From contig CAVSUJ010000001.1 of assembly GCA_963731205.1 (NCBI GenBank), positions 1,178,001-1,242,000 on the forward strand: a stretch of 64,000 nt of DNA. The letters are read 5' to 3'. This document shows, piece by piece, positions 25,424 to 33,624 of this stretch. The notes under the pieces are model-generated. The model made no database searches. It was not told the origin of the DNA and saw nothing but the letters and a program-made list of their open reading frames with translations. Positions within the stretch are counted from its first letter, which is position 1; the number at the start of each line of letters is the position of its first letter. The position numbers and the translations under genes were made by a program. The stretch is from DATAZK01 sp963731205 (GTDB lineage Bacteria; Actinomycetota; Actinomycetes; Frankiales; Frankiaceae).

Positions 25424-25461
25424 CCATCGCCACTTCCGCAATCGGCAAGCGGCCGACCCGC

Positions 25462-26223
25462 TCAGTGGTCGTCGAACAGGTCAACGACCGCCGCGGCCCG
25501 CTGGCCGAGCATCACCTTTCCGACCACGGCCATGTGTGAACGCCAGTGCAGCTCGGTGGCATTGCGATCGCCCGCCCTGATGAGCTCGAGCAGGCGCAGC
25601 TGCGAGCGGATCCCGCGGCGGCGAACCGACAGCGAGCCGACGGTGTCCTCTCCCCGGCTCACCTCGGTCACCGCCCGCGTGACGATCTCGTTCAGCATCT
25701 CGGTGAACAGGCCGAGGGTCTGGTTGCCAGCCAGCGAGACGAGCCGCTCGTGGAACGCGGCATTGGCAGCCGCGAAGAGCTCGGGATCGCCGAGGCAATC
25801 CTCCTGCGCCTGCACCAGCGCGCGGAGCTCGTCGACCACAGCCCGGCGCGCGCGCATCCCGGCCAGAGCCCCGGCCGCGAGCGGTTCCACGAGCGTGCGC
25901 GCCGCGAAGACGTCTTCCAGCAGCACGTTGCGCGAGGCGAGGACGAGCGCGGCGGTGCGGGCCATCATCCGCTCGTCGGGCTCGTGCACGACGACCCCGC
26001 CGCCCGCGCCGCGCAGCACCGTGATGAGCCCCTCGGCCTCGAGGATGCGCAGCGCCTCGCGCAGCGAGGGACGCGAGACCCCGAAGCGCTCGACCAGCTC
26101 GGGCTCGCGGCCCAGCGAATCACCTTCGGACAGCTCGCCGCTGACGATGAGCCCGCGGAGCTCGTCAGCAATCTGCTGCGGCTTTTCCCTGGGCTGGACC
26201 CGGTGGCGCCTCGCCGCACTCAC
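25462..26223 (-). CDS. GntR-family regulator with FCD ligand domain (FadR subfamily)
   Basis: A 253-residue regulator. The winged helix occupies about residues 12-80 (IADELRGLIVSGELSEGDSL, PELVERFGVSRPSLREALR, ILEAEGLITVLRGAGGGVVV), followed by an all-helical FCD domain with histidines suited to metal binding (AAFHERLVSLAG, LHWRSHMAVV). FCD proteins typically sense carboxylic acids or acyl-CoAs. Start is GTG 26223 with an excellent GGAGGTCAC ribosome site, although the frame stays open far upstream. It is divergent from the CoA-transferase gene across about 156 bp, the likeliest place for its operator. Confidence 0.88.
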   Translation of the reverse strand: MSAARRHRVQPREKPQQIADELRGLIVSGELSEGDSLGREPELVERFGVSRPSLREALRILEAEGLITVLRGAGGGVVVHEPDERMMARTAALVLASRNVLLEDVFAARTLVEPLAAGALAGMRARRAVVDELRALVQAQEDCLGDPELFAAANAAFHERLVSLAGNQTLGLFTEMLNEIVTRAVTEVSRGEDTVGSLSVRRRGIRSQLRLLELIRAGDRNATELHWRSHMAVVGKVMLGQRAAAVVDLFDDH

Positions 26224-26379
26224 GTGACCTCCAGTCGGCCAGCACAGGAGGCCAGCGGGATCGGCCGGCAGCGTCGGCCTCGCGCAGAGGCTACCAACGA
26301 GGCCGCTGACACCGCGGTCCCAACGTGATGGGAGGGTGGTCGGAACACGGCGCAGGACCGAGTGAAACGGAGTGGTCGC

Positions 26380-27606
26380 GTGACCGCAGTCATGCAAGGG
26401 ATCCGCATCCTCGAGGTCGCCGAGCACACGTTCGTGCCTGCCTCCTCGGCGATCCTTTCCGACTGGGGCGCCGAGGTCATCAAGGTCGAGCCGGTCGGAC
26501 GCGGCGACGCGATGCGCACCCTGGCGCGTACCGGCGTCATCGATCTCGGCGAGGGCGGCGTGCATGTGCTGCTCGAGCACTCCAACCGAGGCAAGCGCAG
26601 CATCGGCCTCGACCTCGCCACCCCCGAGGGCCGCGAGGTGCTCTACAAGCTGGTCGCCGTCTGCGATGTGTTCCTGACCAACAAGCTCCCCCGGGTACGT
26701 GCCGCACTGGGCATCGACGTCGACGACATCAGGGCACACAACCCCGACATCGTGTACGTCAGAGGCTCGGGCTACGGGCAGCTCGGACCTGACGCCGACC
26801 GCGGCGGCTACGACATCCTGGGTTACTGGTGCCGCTCCGGCGTGGCCGCGGCGGTGCGGCCGCCCGACGTCGACGGCTTCATCTCCCAGCCCGGGCCGGC
26901 CTACGGCGATTCACTGGGCGCGATGACGATCGCCGGCGGCATCTCGGCGGCGCTGCTGCACCGTGAGCGCACCGGCGAGGCACCCATCGTCGACGTCTCG
27001 CTGCTCGCCACCGGGATGTGGGCGCTCGGCGCGGGCATCGCGCTGGCCAAGCACATGGGGCAGCCGTGGCAGAACGCCACCATCGAACGCACCCAGATGA
27101 ACAACCCGCTGACCGCGTCCTACCGCACCAAAGATGAGCGCTGGCTGTATTTCTCGTGTCTGCAAGGCTTTCAGTACTGGCCCGAGATCGCCACCCTCCT
27201 CGGCCGCGAGGAGCTGATCACCGACCCCAGATTTGCGACGCACACCGACCTGATCGCCAATGCGATGCAAGCAGGCACGATCCTGCAGGAGATCTTCCTG
27301 ACCCGGACCGCCGACGAGTGGCGCGAACGCCTGTCGGGTTTCCGCGGCCAGTGGGCCCTGGTGCAGGACGTCCTCGAGGTCACCGAGGACCCGCAGGTCA
27401 AAGCGAACGGCTACATGGTGGAGTGCGAGACCGCCCAGGGCGCTGGTTTTTCCCTCGTGGCCACGCCCGTGCAGTTCGACGGCACGTCCTCCCCGGCAGC
27501 CCGGGCGCCGGAGTTCAACGAGCACGGTGACGCGATCCTCGGCGAGCTGCTCGGCTACGACTGGGACACGATCGTCGACATGAAGGTGAAGGGTGCCGTC
27601 GAATGA
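26380..27606 (+). CDS. Family III CoA-transferase (CaiB/BaiF type)
   Basis: A 408-residue CoA-transferase of family III. Typical segments: MQGIRILEVAEHTFVPASS, DWGAEVIKVEPVGRGD, NRGKRSIGLDLATPEGREVL, DVFLTNKLPRVRAALGID and VRGSGYGQLGPDADRGGYD. The catalytic aspartate is most likely in PGPAYGDSLGAM. It moves CoA between carboxylic acids and can activate a growth substrate without ATP. GTG 26380 is preceded by GGAG; GTG 26362 and ATG 26392 are alternatives. Next to the divergent GntR/FCD regulator and followed 10 bp later by the epoxide hydrolase, so the two form an operon. Confidence 0.88.
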   Translation: MTAVMQGIRILEVAEHTFVPASSAILSDWGAEVIKVEPVGRGDAMRTLARTGVIDLGEGGVHVLLEHSNRGKRSIGLDLATPEGREVLYKLVAVCDVFLTNKLPRVRAALGIDVDDIRAHNPDIVYVRGSGYGQLGPDADRGGYDILGYWCRSGVAAAVRPPDVDGFISQPGPAYGDSLGAMTIAGGISAALLHRERTGEAPIVDVSLLATGMWALGAGIALAKHMGQPWQNATIERTQMNNPLTASYRTKDERWLYFSCLQGFQYWPEIATLLGREELITDPRFATHTDLIANAMQAGTILQEIFLTRTADEWRERLSGFRGQWALVQDVLEVTEDPQVKANGYMVECETAQGAGFSLVATPVQFDGTSSPAARAPEFNEHGDAILGELLGYDWDTIVDMKVKGAVE

Positions 27607-27616
27607 GGACCGTGCA

Positions 27617-28729
27617 ATGAGCACGCTGACGCTGGAGCCTTTCACCGTCGCCGTACCCGACGCCGTGCTCGAGGACTTACGCGAGCGGCTGTCCCGTTCG
27701 AGGCTGCCCAACCAGATCACGGGAATCGGATGGGAGCAGGGCACCGAGCGCGATTTCCTGGTGCAGCTGCTGGACTTCTGGCGTACCGGCTATGACTGGC
27801 GCGCCACCGAGGCGCGAGTCAACGCCATCCCGCAACTCGTGACCGAGGCCGCCGGACAACGGATCCACCTGCTGCACGCACGTTCGGAAAACCCTGACGC
27901 CATACCGCTCCTGGTGACCCACGGCTGGCCGGGCTCGGTGATGGAGTTCCTCGACGTGATCGGGCCGCTGCGCGAGGACTTCCACGTCGTCGCGCCGTCG
28001 CTGCCGGGCTTCACGTTCTCCGGGGAGACGACGGAGCGCGGCTGGCACCCGCGGCGCATCGCCGTTGCCTTTGCCGATGTGATGGCCGCGCTGGGCTACG
28101 AACGCTACGGATTGCAGGGCGGCGACTGGGGTTCCATCGTCTCGGCCAACCTCGCCGACCTCTTTCCCGAACACGTCATCGGGCTGCATCTGAACATGGT
28201 GACGGCGCGGCCCATCCGTGACGCTCCGCTGACCGACGAGGAGAAGGTCGCGCTCGACCGCGCCCGCGAGTGGCGCCGTACCGGTGCCGGCTATCAGGAA
28301 ATCCAGGGAACCCGGCCGCAATCGCTCGGGTACGGGCTGCAGGATTCGCCCGCCGGGCTGGCGGCATGGATCGTGGAGAAGTTCCGCGACTGGAGCGATG
28401 CCGACATCACCGAGGCCTTCACCTTTGATCGCCTGCTCGACAACATCACCGCGTACTGGGTCACCGGCACGGCGGCCTCGTCGCTGCGGATCTACTGGGA
28501 GATGCGCGAGAACGGTCGCGATGCCATCCCGCAGGGACGCATCGATGTGCCGACGGCGGTGGCGATGTTCCCTGGCGAGATCGTCTACCCGCCGCGCTCC
28601 TGGACCGAGGCACAGTTCAACGTGGTGCGCTGGTCGCATCCGGCCAAGGGCGGCCATTTCGCAGCCATGGAAGCGCCGCAGGAGTACGTCGCCGACGTCC
28701 GCGGGTTCTTCGGCGGGCTGTCACGCTGA
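27617..28729 (+). CDS. Epoxide hydrolase (alpha/beta-hydrolase with EHN domain)
   Basis: A 370-residue microsomal-type epoxide hydrolase. The N-terminal EHN domain (about 1-110: FTVAVPDAVLEDLRERLSRS, GIGWEQGTERDFL) precedes the alpha/beta-hydrolase core with HGWPGSVMEFLDVI, the nucleophile elbow GLQGGDWGSIVSANL (Asp) and a late HFAAMEAPQEY containing the catalytic histidine. It opens an epoxide to a diol. ATG 27617 follows GAGGACCGTGCA. The pairing with a CoA-transferase suggests degradation of an epoxide-containing acid or terpenoid, which is inference. Confidence 0.9.
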   Translation: MSTLTLEPFTVAVPDAVLEDLRERLSRSRLPNQITGIGWEQGTERDFLVQLLDFWRTGYDWRATEARVNAIPQLVTEAAGQRIHLLHARSENPDAIPLLVTHGWPGSVMEFLDVIGPLREDFHVVAPSLPGFTFSGETTERGWHPRRIAVAFADVMAALGYERYGLQGGDWGSIVSANLADLFPEHVIGLHLNMVTARPIRDAPLTDEEKVALDRAREWRRTGAGYQEIQGTRPQSLGYGLQDSPAGLAAWIVEKFRDWSDADITEAFTFDRLLDNITAYWVTGTAASSLRIYWEMRENGRDAIPQGRIDVPTAVAMFPGEIVYPPRSWTEAQFNVVRWSHPAKGGHFAAMEAPQEYVADVRGFFGGLSR

Positions 28730-28733
28730 CTGC

Positions 28734-29315
28734 TCAGGGCGTGCGGTAGCCGTCCCGGGTCAGCAGCCGGACGGGATCGGTACCGTCCCATTGCTCGCAA
28801 GTGCGGGCGATCGCGGCGATGTGCTTGAGGAAGAGCGGCGAATGCTCGATCACCTCGACGTAGAAGCCGAAATCGGCGACGGTGTCGAAGTAGGCGACCC
28901 GCTGATCCGGTGTGATGACCTCGCAGACCAGTTCATAGCCGAGTGAGGCGTAGTGCGCCGACTGGCCGTCATAGTCGGCCGTGACGGTGGCGAGCTGATG
29001 CATCAGGCTGCTGCCGGGAGCGGTCAGCTCGCGATAGACGCTCGGACGGTCGTCGTTCTGCTGGATCAGTTCGATCTGCACCGGGCCGGCCTGCGCGACG
29101 GCGACCTGCACGTCGAGTCCCGACGGTGCACCGCGGTAGGTGCACTCCACCTTGGCGCGCGGGAGGACATGGAACGGGCCGATACCGAACGTCTGCGCCC
29201 ACTTCGCGGCGGAGGCGAGCAGGTCGTCGACGATGTAGCCCACCTGGAAGAAACGGAACTCGCCTTCGGGCCATGGCTGCTGGAACAGCGGGTGGGTGAG
29301 GTCAACGACGGACAC
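28734..29315 (-). CDS. VOC-superfamily (glyoxalase-like) protein
   Basis: A 193-residue protein with the paired beta-alpha-beta-beta-beta units of the vicinal oxygen chelate fold: FRFFQVGYIVDDLLASAAKW, PVQIELIQQ, HQLATVTADYDGQ and FYVEVIEHSPLF. Members include methylmalonyl-CoA epimerase, glyoxalases and ring-cleavage dioxygenases; the metal residues are compatible with such a role but do not fix it. Start is GTG 29315 with AGGAGG 10 bp upstream, inside the 3' end of the thioesterase gene it overlaps by 14 bp. Convergent with the epoxide hydrolase (4 bp apart). Confidence 0.78.
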   Translation of the reverse strand: MSVVDLTHPLFQQPWPEGEFRFFQVGYIVDDLLASAAKWAQTFGIGPFHVLPRAKVECTYRGAPSGLDVQVAVAQAGPVQIELIQQNDDRPSVYRELTAPGSSLMHQLATVTADYDGQSAHYASLGYELVCEVITPDQRVAYFDTVADFGFYVEVIEHSPLFLKHIAAIARTCEQWDGTDPVRLLTRDGYRTP

Positions 29316-30207
29316 GGATCAGCACCTCCTGCATCGCGGTGGCCACCAGCCGGCCCTCGGCATCGTGCATGGCGCCGCGCACCAGGCCCCGATCGCCGGA
29401 GATCGCCACCGTCTCCTGAGTGTGCAGCACCCACTCGTCGAAGCGGACGGGACGGTGAAACCACAGCGCGTGGTCCAGACTCGTCGAGGTGTACGCCGAC
29501 GCGGGCAAGCCCAGCGGATGGGCCCGAAAAGCCATGTCCAGCAGGAAATAGTCGCTGGCATACGCGAGCAGCGCGGTGTGCAGCAGTGGGTCGGAGCCCA
29601 CCTCTCGCGGCACCCGCATCCAGTGCGAGCGGGTGCCGCCGGCCGGCTCGCCGCCGAGGAAGCGCAGCGCTTCACCGAGCCGCATCTCGACCGGCGGCGG
29701 CTGCTGCACCCACCCCCGTTCCGCGGTGGGCCTGACCTCTGGTGGGCTCTGGTGCACCCATTTCTGCAGCAGTGGCAGCTGATCCGGGGCCGGGACGGAA
29801 GGCGGCGGATCGGCGAGCTGCGGGCTGACCGGGCTGGCGTGGAAGGACGCGAGCAGCACGAGAAGGTCGCGGCCCTCCTGCGTCACGCTCACCCGCCGCG
29901 CCGCCATCGAGCGACCGTCGCGTACCCGCTCGACCGCGAGCTCGAGCGCCGCCCCCGGCAGCCCGCCCTCGACGAAGTACGCGTGCAGCGAGTGCGGCGG
30001 CTTGCCTTCGACGGTCGCCGCTGCGGCCAGCAGCGCCTGGGCGACCAGCTGCCCGCCGAACAGCCGCCCGAACCGGTCCGGCTCGACCGCGACGGCGAAC
30101 CGGTCGGCGCCGATCTCCTTCAGCACCAGGGCATCGAGCAGGCCGTCCAAAGCGGCGAGCGTCGCCTGCTCCAGCTCTGCGCCGCCGCCCTCCCCGTCCA
30201 GCGCCAT
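29302..30207 (-). CDS. Acyl-CoA thioesterase II (TesB-like)
   Basis: A 301-residue double-hotdog thioesterase. Family landmarks: RLFGGQLVAQALLAAAATV (about 45-63), SLHAYFVEGG, VSVTQEGRDLLVLLASF, YASDYFLLD with the catalytic aspartate (about 210) and TSTSLDHALWFHRPVRFDEW near the end. It hydrolyses medium- and long-chain acyl-CoA and may free CoA during growth on lipids. ATG 30207 lies 8 bp from the stop of the DUF1214 gene, so both are probably in one transcript with the sulfotransferase and epimerase genes upstream. Confidence 0.9.
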   Translation of the reverse strand: MALDGEGGGAELEQATLAALDGLLDALVLKEIGADRFAVAVEPDRFGRLFGGQLVAQALLAAAATVEGKPPHSLHAYFVEGGLPGAALELAVERVRDGRSMAARRVSVTQEGRDLLVLLASFHASPVSPQLADPPPSVPAPDQLPLLQKWVHQSPPEVRPTAERGWVQQPPPVEMRLGEALRFLGGEPAGGTRSHWMRVPREVGSDPLLHTALLAYASDYFLLDMAFRAHPLGLPASAYTSTSLDHALWFHRPVRFDEWVLHTQETVAISGDRGLVRGAMHDAEGRLVATAMQEVLIRVRR

Positions 30208-30215
30208 CCGGCGGG

Positions 30216-31421
30216 CTACCAGATCCGCCGGAACTGGGCGCCTTCACGCCGGGCCTGCAGCTGCTCCTGCCGCTGCTCGGGTGTCACCACCGGAGTGTCA
30301 GCGGGCAGGTGGTCGCGGACCTCGGCAACCGGAACCTTCTTGATGGTCGGGTCGGGGTAGTCCGTCGCACGGTTCCAGCGCATCTGGATGACCCCCCACG
30401 GGTAGTCGCCCTTGTCGAGCCAGTTGGGCACGCCCGGGTCGCGATGGGAGATGACGGCGCGGAACTTGCCGTCGCTGTCGATGTGCACCTGCGCGTCGTT
30501 CAGGCTGGACTGGCGGTTGACCCAGTCCAGCGTGCAGAACCGGTCGTCCGCCACAAGTGCCTGCCAGTAACGGCATTTCTGGGGCAGCTCGGTCTCGAGG
30601 ATGAGCGCCTCGTCATCGGTGATCTCGTGGATGCCGTCGTAGTACGCCTGGGTCGGCAGCCCGCCCATGTCGTCGATCTTCGACGAGCGCAGGAAGGTGT
30701 TCACGCCGTGGTGTTCGCGGTAGTAGCGCACCAGCTGCATGTCGAACTTGATCATGCCTTCGATCCACGCCGCCAGGTCGCCGAAGCGCCGGGCGATCTC
30801 CTCCGGCGTCATGTCCTGCCCGCCGCCATCGACCCGTTCGATGGCGACCCGCGCGTCGACCTCGTTCGTCCAGTCGCAGGCGCAGCGGCGCATCAGCAGC
30901 CGGCGCGCGCCCGGGTTCAGCTCCCACCAGTCGCCGTCATGCCCCTCCGGACGCGAGCCGCTCAGCACGACGCTGAAGTAGCCGCGCTCGTCCATCTTCA
31001 GGTCATCGAGATCGTGCGTGATGTTGAGGTTGGTGCCGCCGCCCATGTCGTCCGGGTTGAGCATGTCGAACGCCTGCTGCGTGATGTCGACGAAGCGTGA
31101 CGTGCCGCGAAAGCCGGAGATCCGGTAGACGCCGGAGGAGTCGATTTCTGCGGTGGAATAGACGTAATCGGGGTCGGGACCACCCTGGTTCATGGCGTAG
31201 TTCCAGAGCGGCATGAAGACCGGCCGCCGGGTGTCGGGATAGACCCGGCACAGGTAACCTTCGGCCAGAATCGAGAGCGCCAGCTTGTTCATGTCCTGGA
31301 CCTCGGCTGCTGTGGCCCCGTCGGGACGCCACACCGCCAGCAGGTTGTCGCCGACGGCCTCCAGCGCCTTCATCTGGTCGGCCCAGCTCGGCAGTGCCGG
31401 GGCTTCACCCATGTCGGCCAT
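30216..31421 (-). CDS. DUF1214 domain-containing protein
   Basis: A 401-residue protein ending in a DUF1214 domain: LDWVNRQSSLNDAQVHIDSD, FRAVISHRDPGVPNWLDKG and IQMRWNRATDYPDPTIKKV (about 295-375). The first half (LPLWNYAM-type segments, GVYRISGFRGTSRFVDITQQ) resembles proteins found beside sulfotransferases and steroid or lipid catabolic genes in actinobacteria. No catalytic motif is recognised and no signal peptide or membrane helix is seen, so it is probably cytosolic. ATG 31421 follows AGGAAGG. The sulfotransferase gene is directly upstream (27 bp), suggesting shared function. Confidence 0.78.
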   Translation of the reverse strand: MADMGEAPALPSWADQMKALEAVGDNLLAVWRPDGATAAEVQDMNKLALSILAEGYLCRVYPDTRRPVFMPLWNYAMNQGGPDPDYVYSTAEIDSSGVYRISGFRGTSRFVDITQQAFDMLNPDDMGGGTNLNITHDLDDLKMDERGYFSVVLSGSRPEGHDGDWWELNPGARRLLMRRCACDWTNEVDARVAIERVDGGGQDMTPEEIARRFGDLAAWIEGMIKFDMQLVRYYREHHGVNTFLRSSKIDDMGGLPTQAYYDGIHEITDDEALILETELPQKCRYWQALVADDRFCTLDWVNRQSSLNDAQVHIDSDGKFRAVISHRDPGVPNWLDKGDYPWGVIQMRWNRATDYPDPTIKKVPVAEVRDHLPADTPVVTPEQRQEQLQARREGAQFRRIW

Positions 31422-31448
31422 GTCTTTGCCTTCCTGTCGCGAGCGGGA

Positions 31449-32591
31449 TCACTTTTCGATGGCCACGTCGTAGTGGCGGATGTATTCGGCGTAGTCGTCG
31501 TGCAGCTGCGCCGTGCTGAGACCGAATTGCTCGGCGGTGTAGACGTGATTGCCGTGCTTGCCCGAGCGGTTGACGCGGGTCCACTCCTGCATCGCCTGCT
31601 CGACATCGGGTTGGAGCTCGAGGTCCAGAAACGCGTAGATCCGCCGGAGCACGCCCATCGGATCAGCAATGAATTCGGGATGGTGGACGTCGAAGAAGCG
31701 GTCCTCACCGATCCGTGCTCGGGCAGCCATCCCGTTCTGCACGCCCACCAGCAGGTGGGCCGACACCTCGCGTCCCAGCCGATGCAGGTCGCGTTCCACC
31801 CGCGGCGGCGGGAAGACCGCCGACACCAGGCTGGACCACGAGGGGATCGCTTTGGCTGGATCCCGGTGCGTCATGACGAAACGGGTACCCGGATAGGCCG
31901 CGGCGACGGCTTCGAGGTGGAAGTTGTGATGGGGAGCCTTGAACAGCCAGAGGTTGGGCGGGCGCTGCGACTGCAGGAGTTTCAGCACCCGGCGGTGGTA
32001 GGCATAGCCCTGCATCATGTCGTCGCGGCGCCACCACGCGTGGTAGCCGTAGACCGGCAGGGTGAAGTGCTGGCCCTTGAAGGCCATGCCCAGCACTTCG
32101 GTGTCTTCCATGGTGGCGTTGACGTCATACAGATGCATGGTCTTGAGCTCGGCCGGGAGTTCCTCGTCCTCCTTGATGGCCTGCAGGCGGCGCGGATCCT
32201 GCAGCTCATCCTCGATGCGCGGCGGCGGCACGGGCTTGCCCTGCTCCCAGCCGCGAAGCGATCGGAACTGAGGGTCCAGCGACAGCGCGTTCGCCAGTGC
32301 GGTGGTGCCGGTGCGCGGCAGGCCGTTGATGTCCACCGGCCCGGGTACGGCAAGCTCCTCGATCTCGGGATGCTTGGCATACCAGGCCTCGACCTCGAGC
32401 CGGTTGGTCAGTCGGCGCCGTAGATCGCCGAGCACCTTCTCGTTGCCTTCGGGCGAGAAATCACAGTCGCTGTTGAGGCTTTCCAGCAGAACGGTGAGCC
32501 CCTCACGGAAATCGTGCGGCCCGAAGTCCGACAGCCCGGCGGCTTCCGACACCTCGGCCAGGAGCGCGTCAGGGTCAGGAAAGGCCGCCAT
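31449..32591 (-). CDS. Sulfotransferase family protein
   Basis: A 380-residue PAPS-dependent sulfotransferase-fold protein. The 5'-phosphosulfate loop is VDINGLPRTGTTALANALS (about 100-118) and the 3'-phosphate region is TRFVMTHRDPAKAIPSWSSL (about 245). It would transfer sulfate to a hydroxyl group, or in this large actinobacterial group act on steroid- or lipid-like substrates; the acceptor is unknown. ATG 32591 follows GGGGAG, one base after the epimerase stop, so co-translation is likely. PAPS for it could come from the cysDNC genes 7 kb away. Confidence 0.87.
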   Translation of the reverse strand: MAAFPDPDALLAEVSEAAGLSDFGPHDFREGLTVLLESLNSDCDFSPEGNEKVLGDLRRRLTNRLEVEAWYAKHPEIEELAVPGPVDINGLPRTGTTALANALSLDPQFRSLRGWEQGKPVPPPRIEDELQDPRRLQAIKEDEELPAELKTMHLYDVNATMEDTEVLGMAFKGQHFTLPVYGYHAWWRRDDMMQGYAYHRRVLKLLQSQRPPNLWLFKAPHHNFHLEAVAAAYPGTRFVMTHRDPAKAIPSWSSLVSAVFPPPRVERDLHRLGREVSAHLLVGVQNGMAARARIGEDRFFDVHHPEFIADPMGVLRRIYAFLDLELQPDVEQAMQEWTRVNRSGKHGNHVYTAEQFGLSTAQLHDDYAEYIRHYDVAIEK

Positions 32592-32592
32592 G

Positions 32593-33525
32593 TCAGTTGC
32601 TCCCCGACGTGCTGACAAGGCGCTCGGGATAGAAGTGCTCGGCCATGCGCCGGAAGCCGTCACGCCAGCCGACCCGGCACGGCCCGGTGATGGCCTGGCG
32701 CATGGTGACGTCTCCCACCGAGCCGATCGACGCTCCCGGGATCGGCTGCACGTCGACACTCGCCGAAACGCCCAGCAGCTCCCCGAAGTACGCGGTCCAC
32801 TGCTGCACGCTGACCACCTCATCGCCGCACCAGTTCACGATCGTCGCCGGCACCGTCGCCGCGTCGAGCAAGGCCTCGACCTGATCGCAGATGTCGTCTT
32901 CGTGGATGGGCGCGTACGGCAGCGGATCCCACCGCGCCGTGACCGGCTGGCCGGCCGCGACGGCGTCGAGGTTCCACGCCGGCAGCCCGCCGGTGTCGCC
33001 GTACGCCGCCCCCATCCGCGCGATGACGACCGGCAGGTTGAAGGAACGGGCGCAGTAACGGGCCACCGCCTCCCCCGCGATCTTCGAGACCGAGTACGGC
33101 AGCTGCGAAGGAAGCATCACGTCGCCGAGCTGATCGTCCTCACGGAACGCATGCCACGGATCGGGATGTGGCTTGTAGACGCTGAGCGTCGACATGACGA
33201 GAGCCGCCTTGGCTCGGCGGCAGTGCTCGAGGACGAAGCCGGTGCCCTCGGCGTTGACGCGGATCGCCCGGTCGTAGTCGTCGGCGCTGAAGTCGGCGGC
33301 GATGTGAAGCAGGTAGGTGAAATCCGTGGGCAGGTCGCCGAACTCGTTGGTGGACAGGTCGAGGGCGCGCGTCGTCACGCCGAGCGCCTCCACCTGCTCG
33401 CGGGTGGCAGGGTCGCTGAAGCGGGCGATCCCCCACACCTCGTTGTCGGTGGCCAGCGAGCGCGCCAGGCCGAGCGCGATCCGCCCTGCCGGCCCGGTGA
33501 TCAGCACCTTCTCGCCGCGCAACAT
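32593..33525 (-). CDS. NAD-dependent epimerase/dehydratase (extended SDR)
   Basis: A 310-residue extended short-chain dehydrogenase. It has the nucleotide motif KVLITGPAGRIALGLARSL (about 6-24), ALDLSTNEFG, LLHIAADFSADD, VMSTLSVYK and the catalytic YSVSK (about 148). Such proteins oxidise, reduce or epimerise hydroxy groups on sugars, steroids or terpenoids. ATG 33525 follows GGGAGG. First gene of a minus-strand operon (epimerase, sulfotransferase, DUF1214, TesB, VOC), divergent from a Rieske oxygenase gene across about 100 bp. Confidence 0.85.
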   Translation of the reverse strand: MLRGEKVLITGPAGRIALGLARSLATDNEVWGIARFSDPATREQVEALGVTTRALDLSTNEFGDLPTDFTYLLHIAADFSADDYDRAIRVNAEGTGFVLEHCRRAKAALVMSTLSVYKPHPDPWHAFREDDQLGDVMLPSQLPYSVSKIAGEAVARYCARSFNLPVVIARMGAAYGDTGGLPAWNLDAVAAGQPVTARWDPLPYAPIHEDDICDQVEALLDAATVPATIVNWCGDEVVSVQQWTAYFGELLGVSASVDVQPIPGASIGSVGDVTMRQAITGPCRVGWRDGFRRMAEHFYPERLVSTSGSN

Positions 33526-33624
33526 CCGGCAGGCCTCCCGTCCCCGTCATGCGAGCTCATCCGAGCTCAACCACCGTATTCACTGCGTTCGTCGCCCCCG
33601 ACGCCGCCCCGTACCATTCCCGTG

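Noticed and set aside
32302..33624. In-frame extension of the Rieske oxygenase to a 789-residue protein.
   Set aside because: The extra 441 codons lie antisense to the sulfotransferase and epimerase genes and show no similarity to oxygenases.
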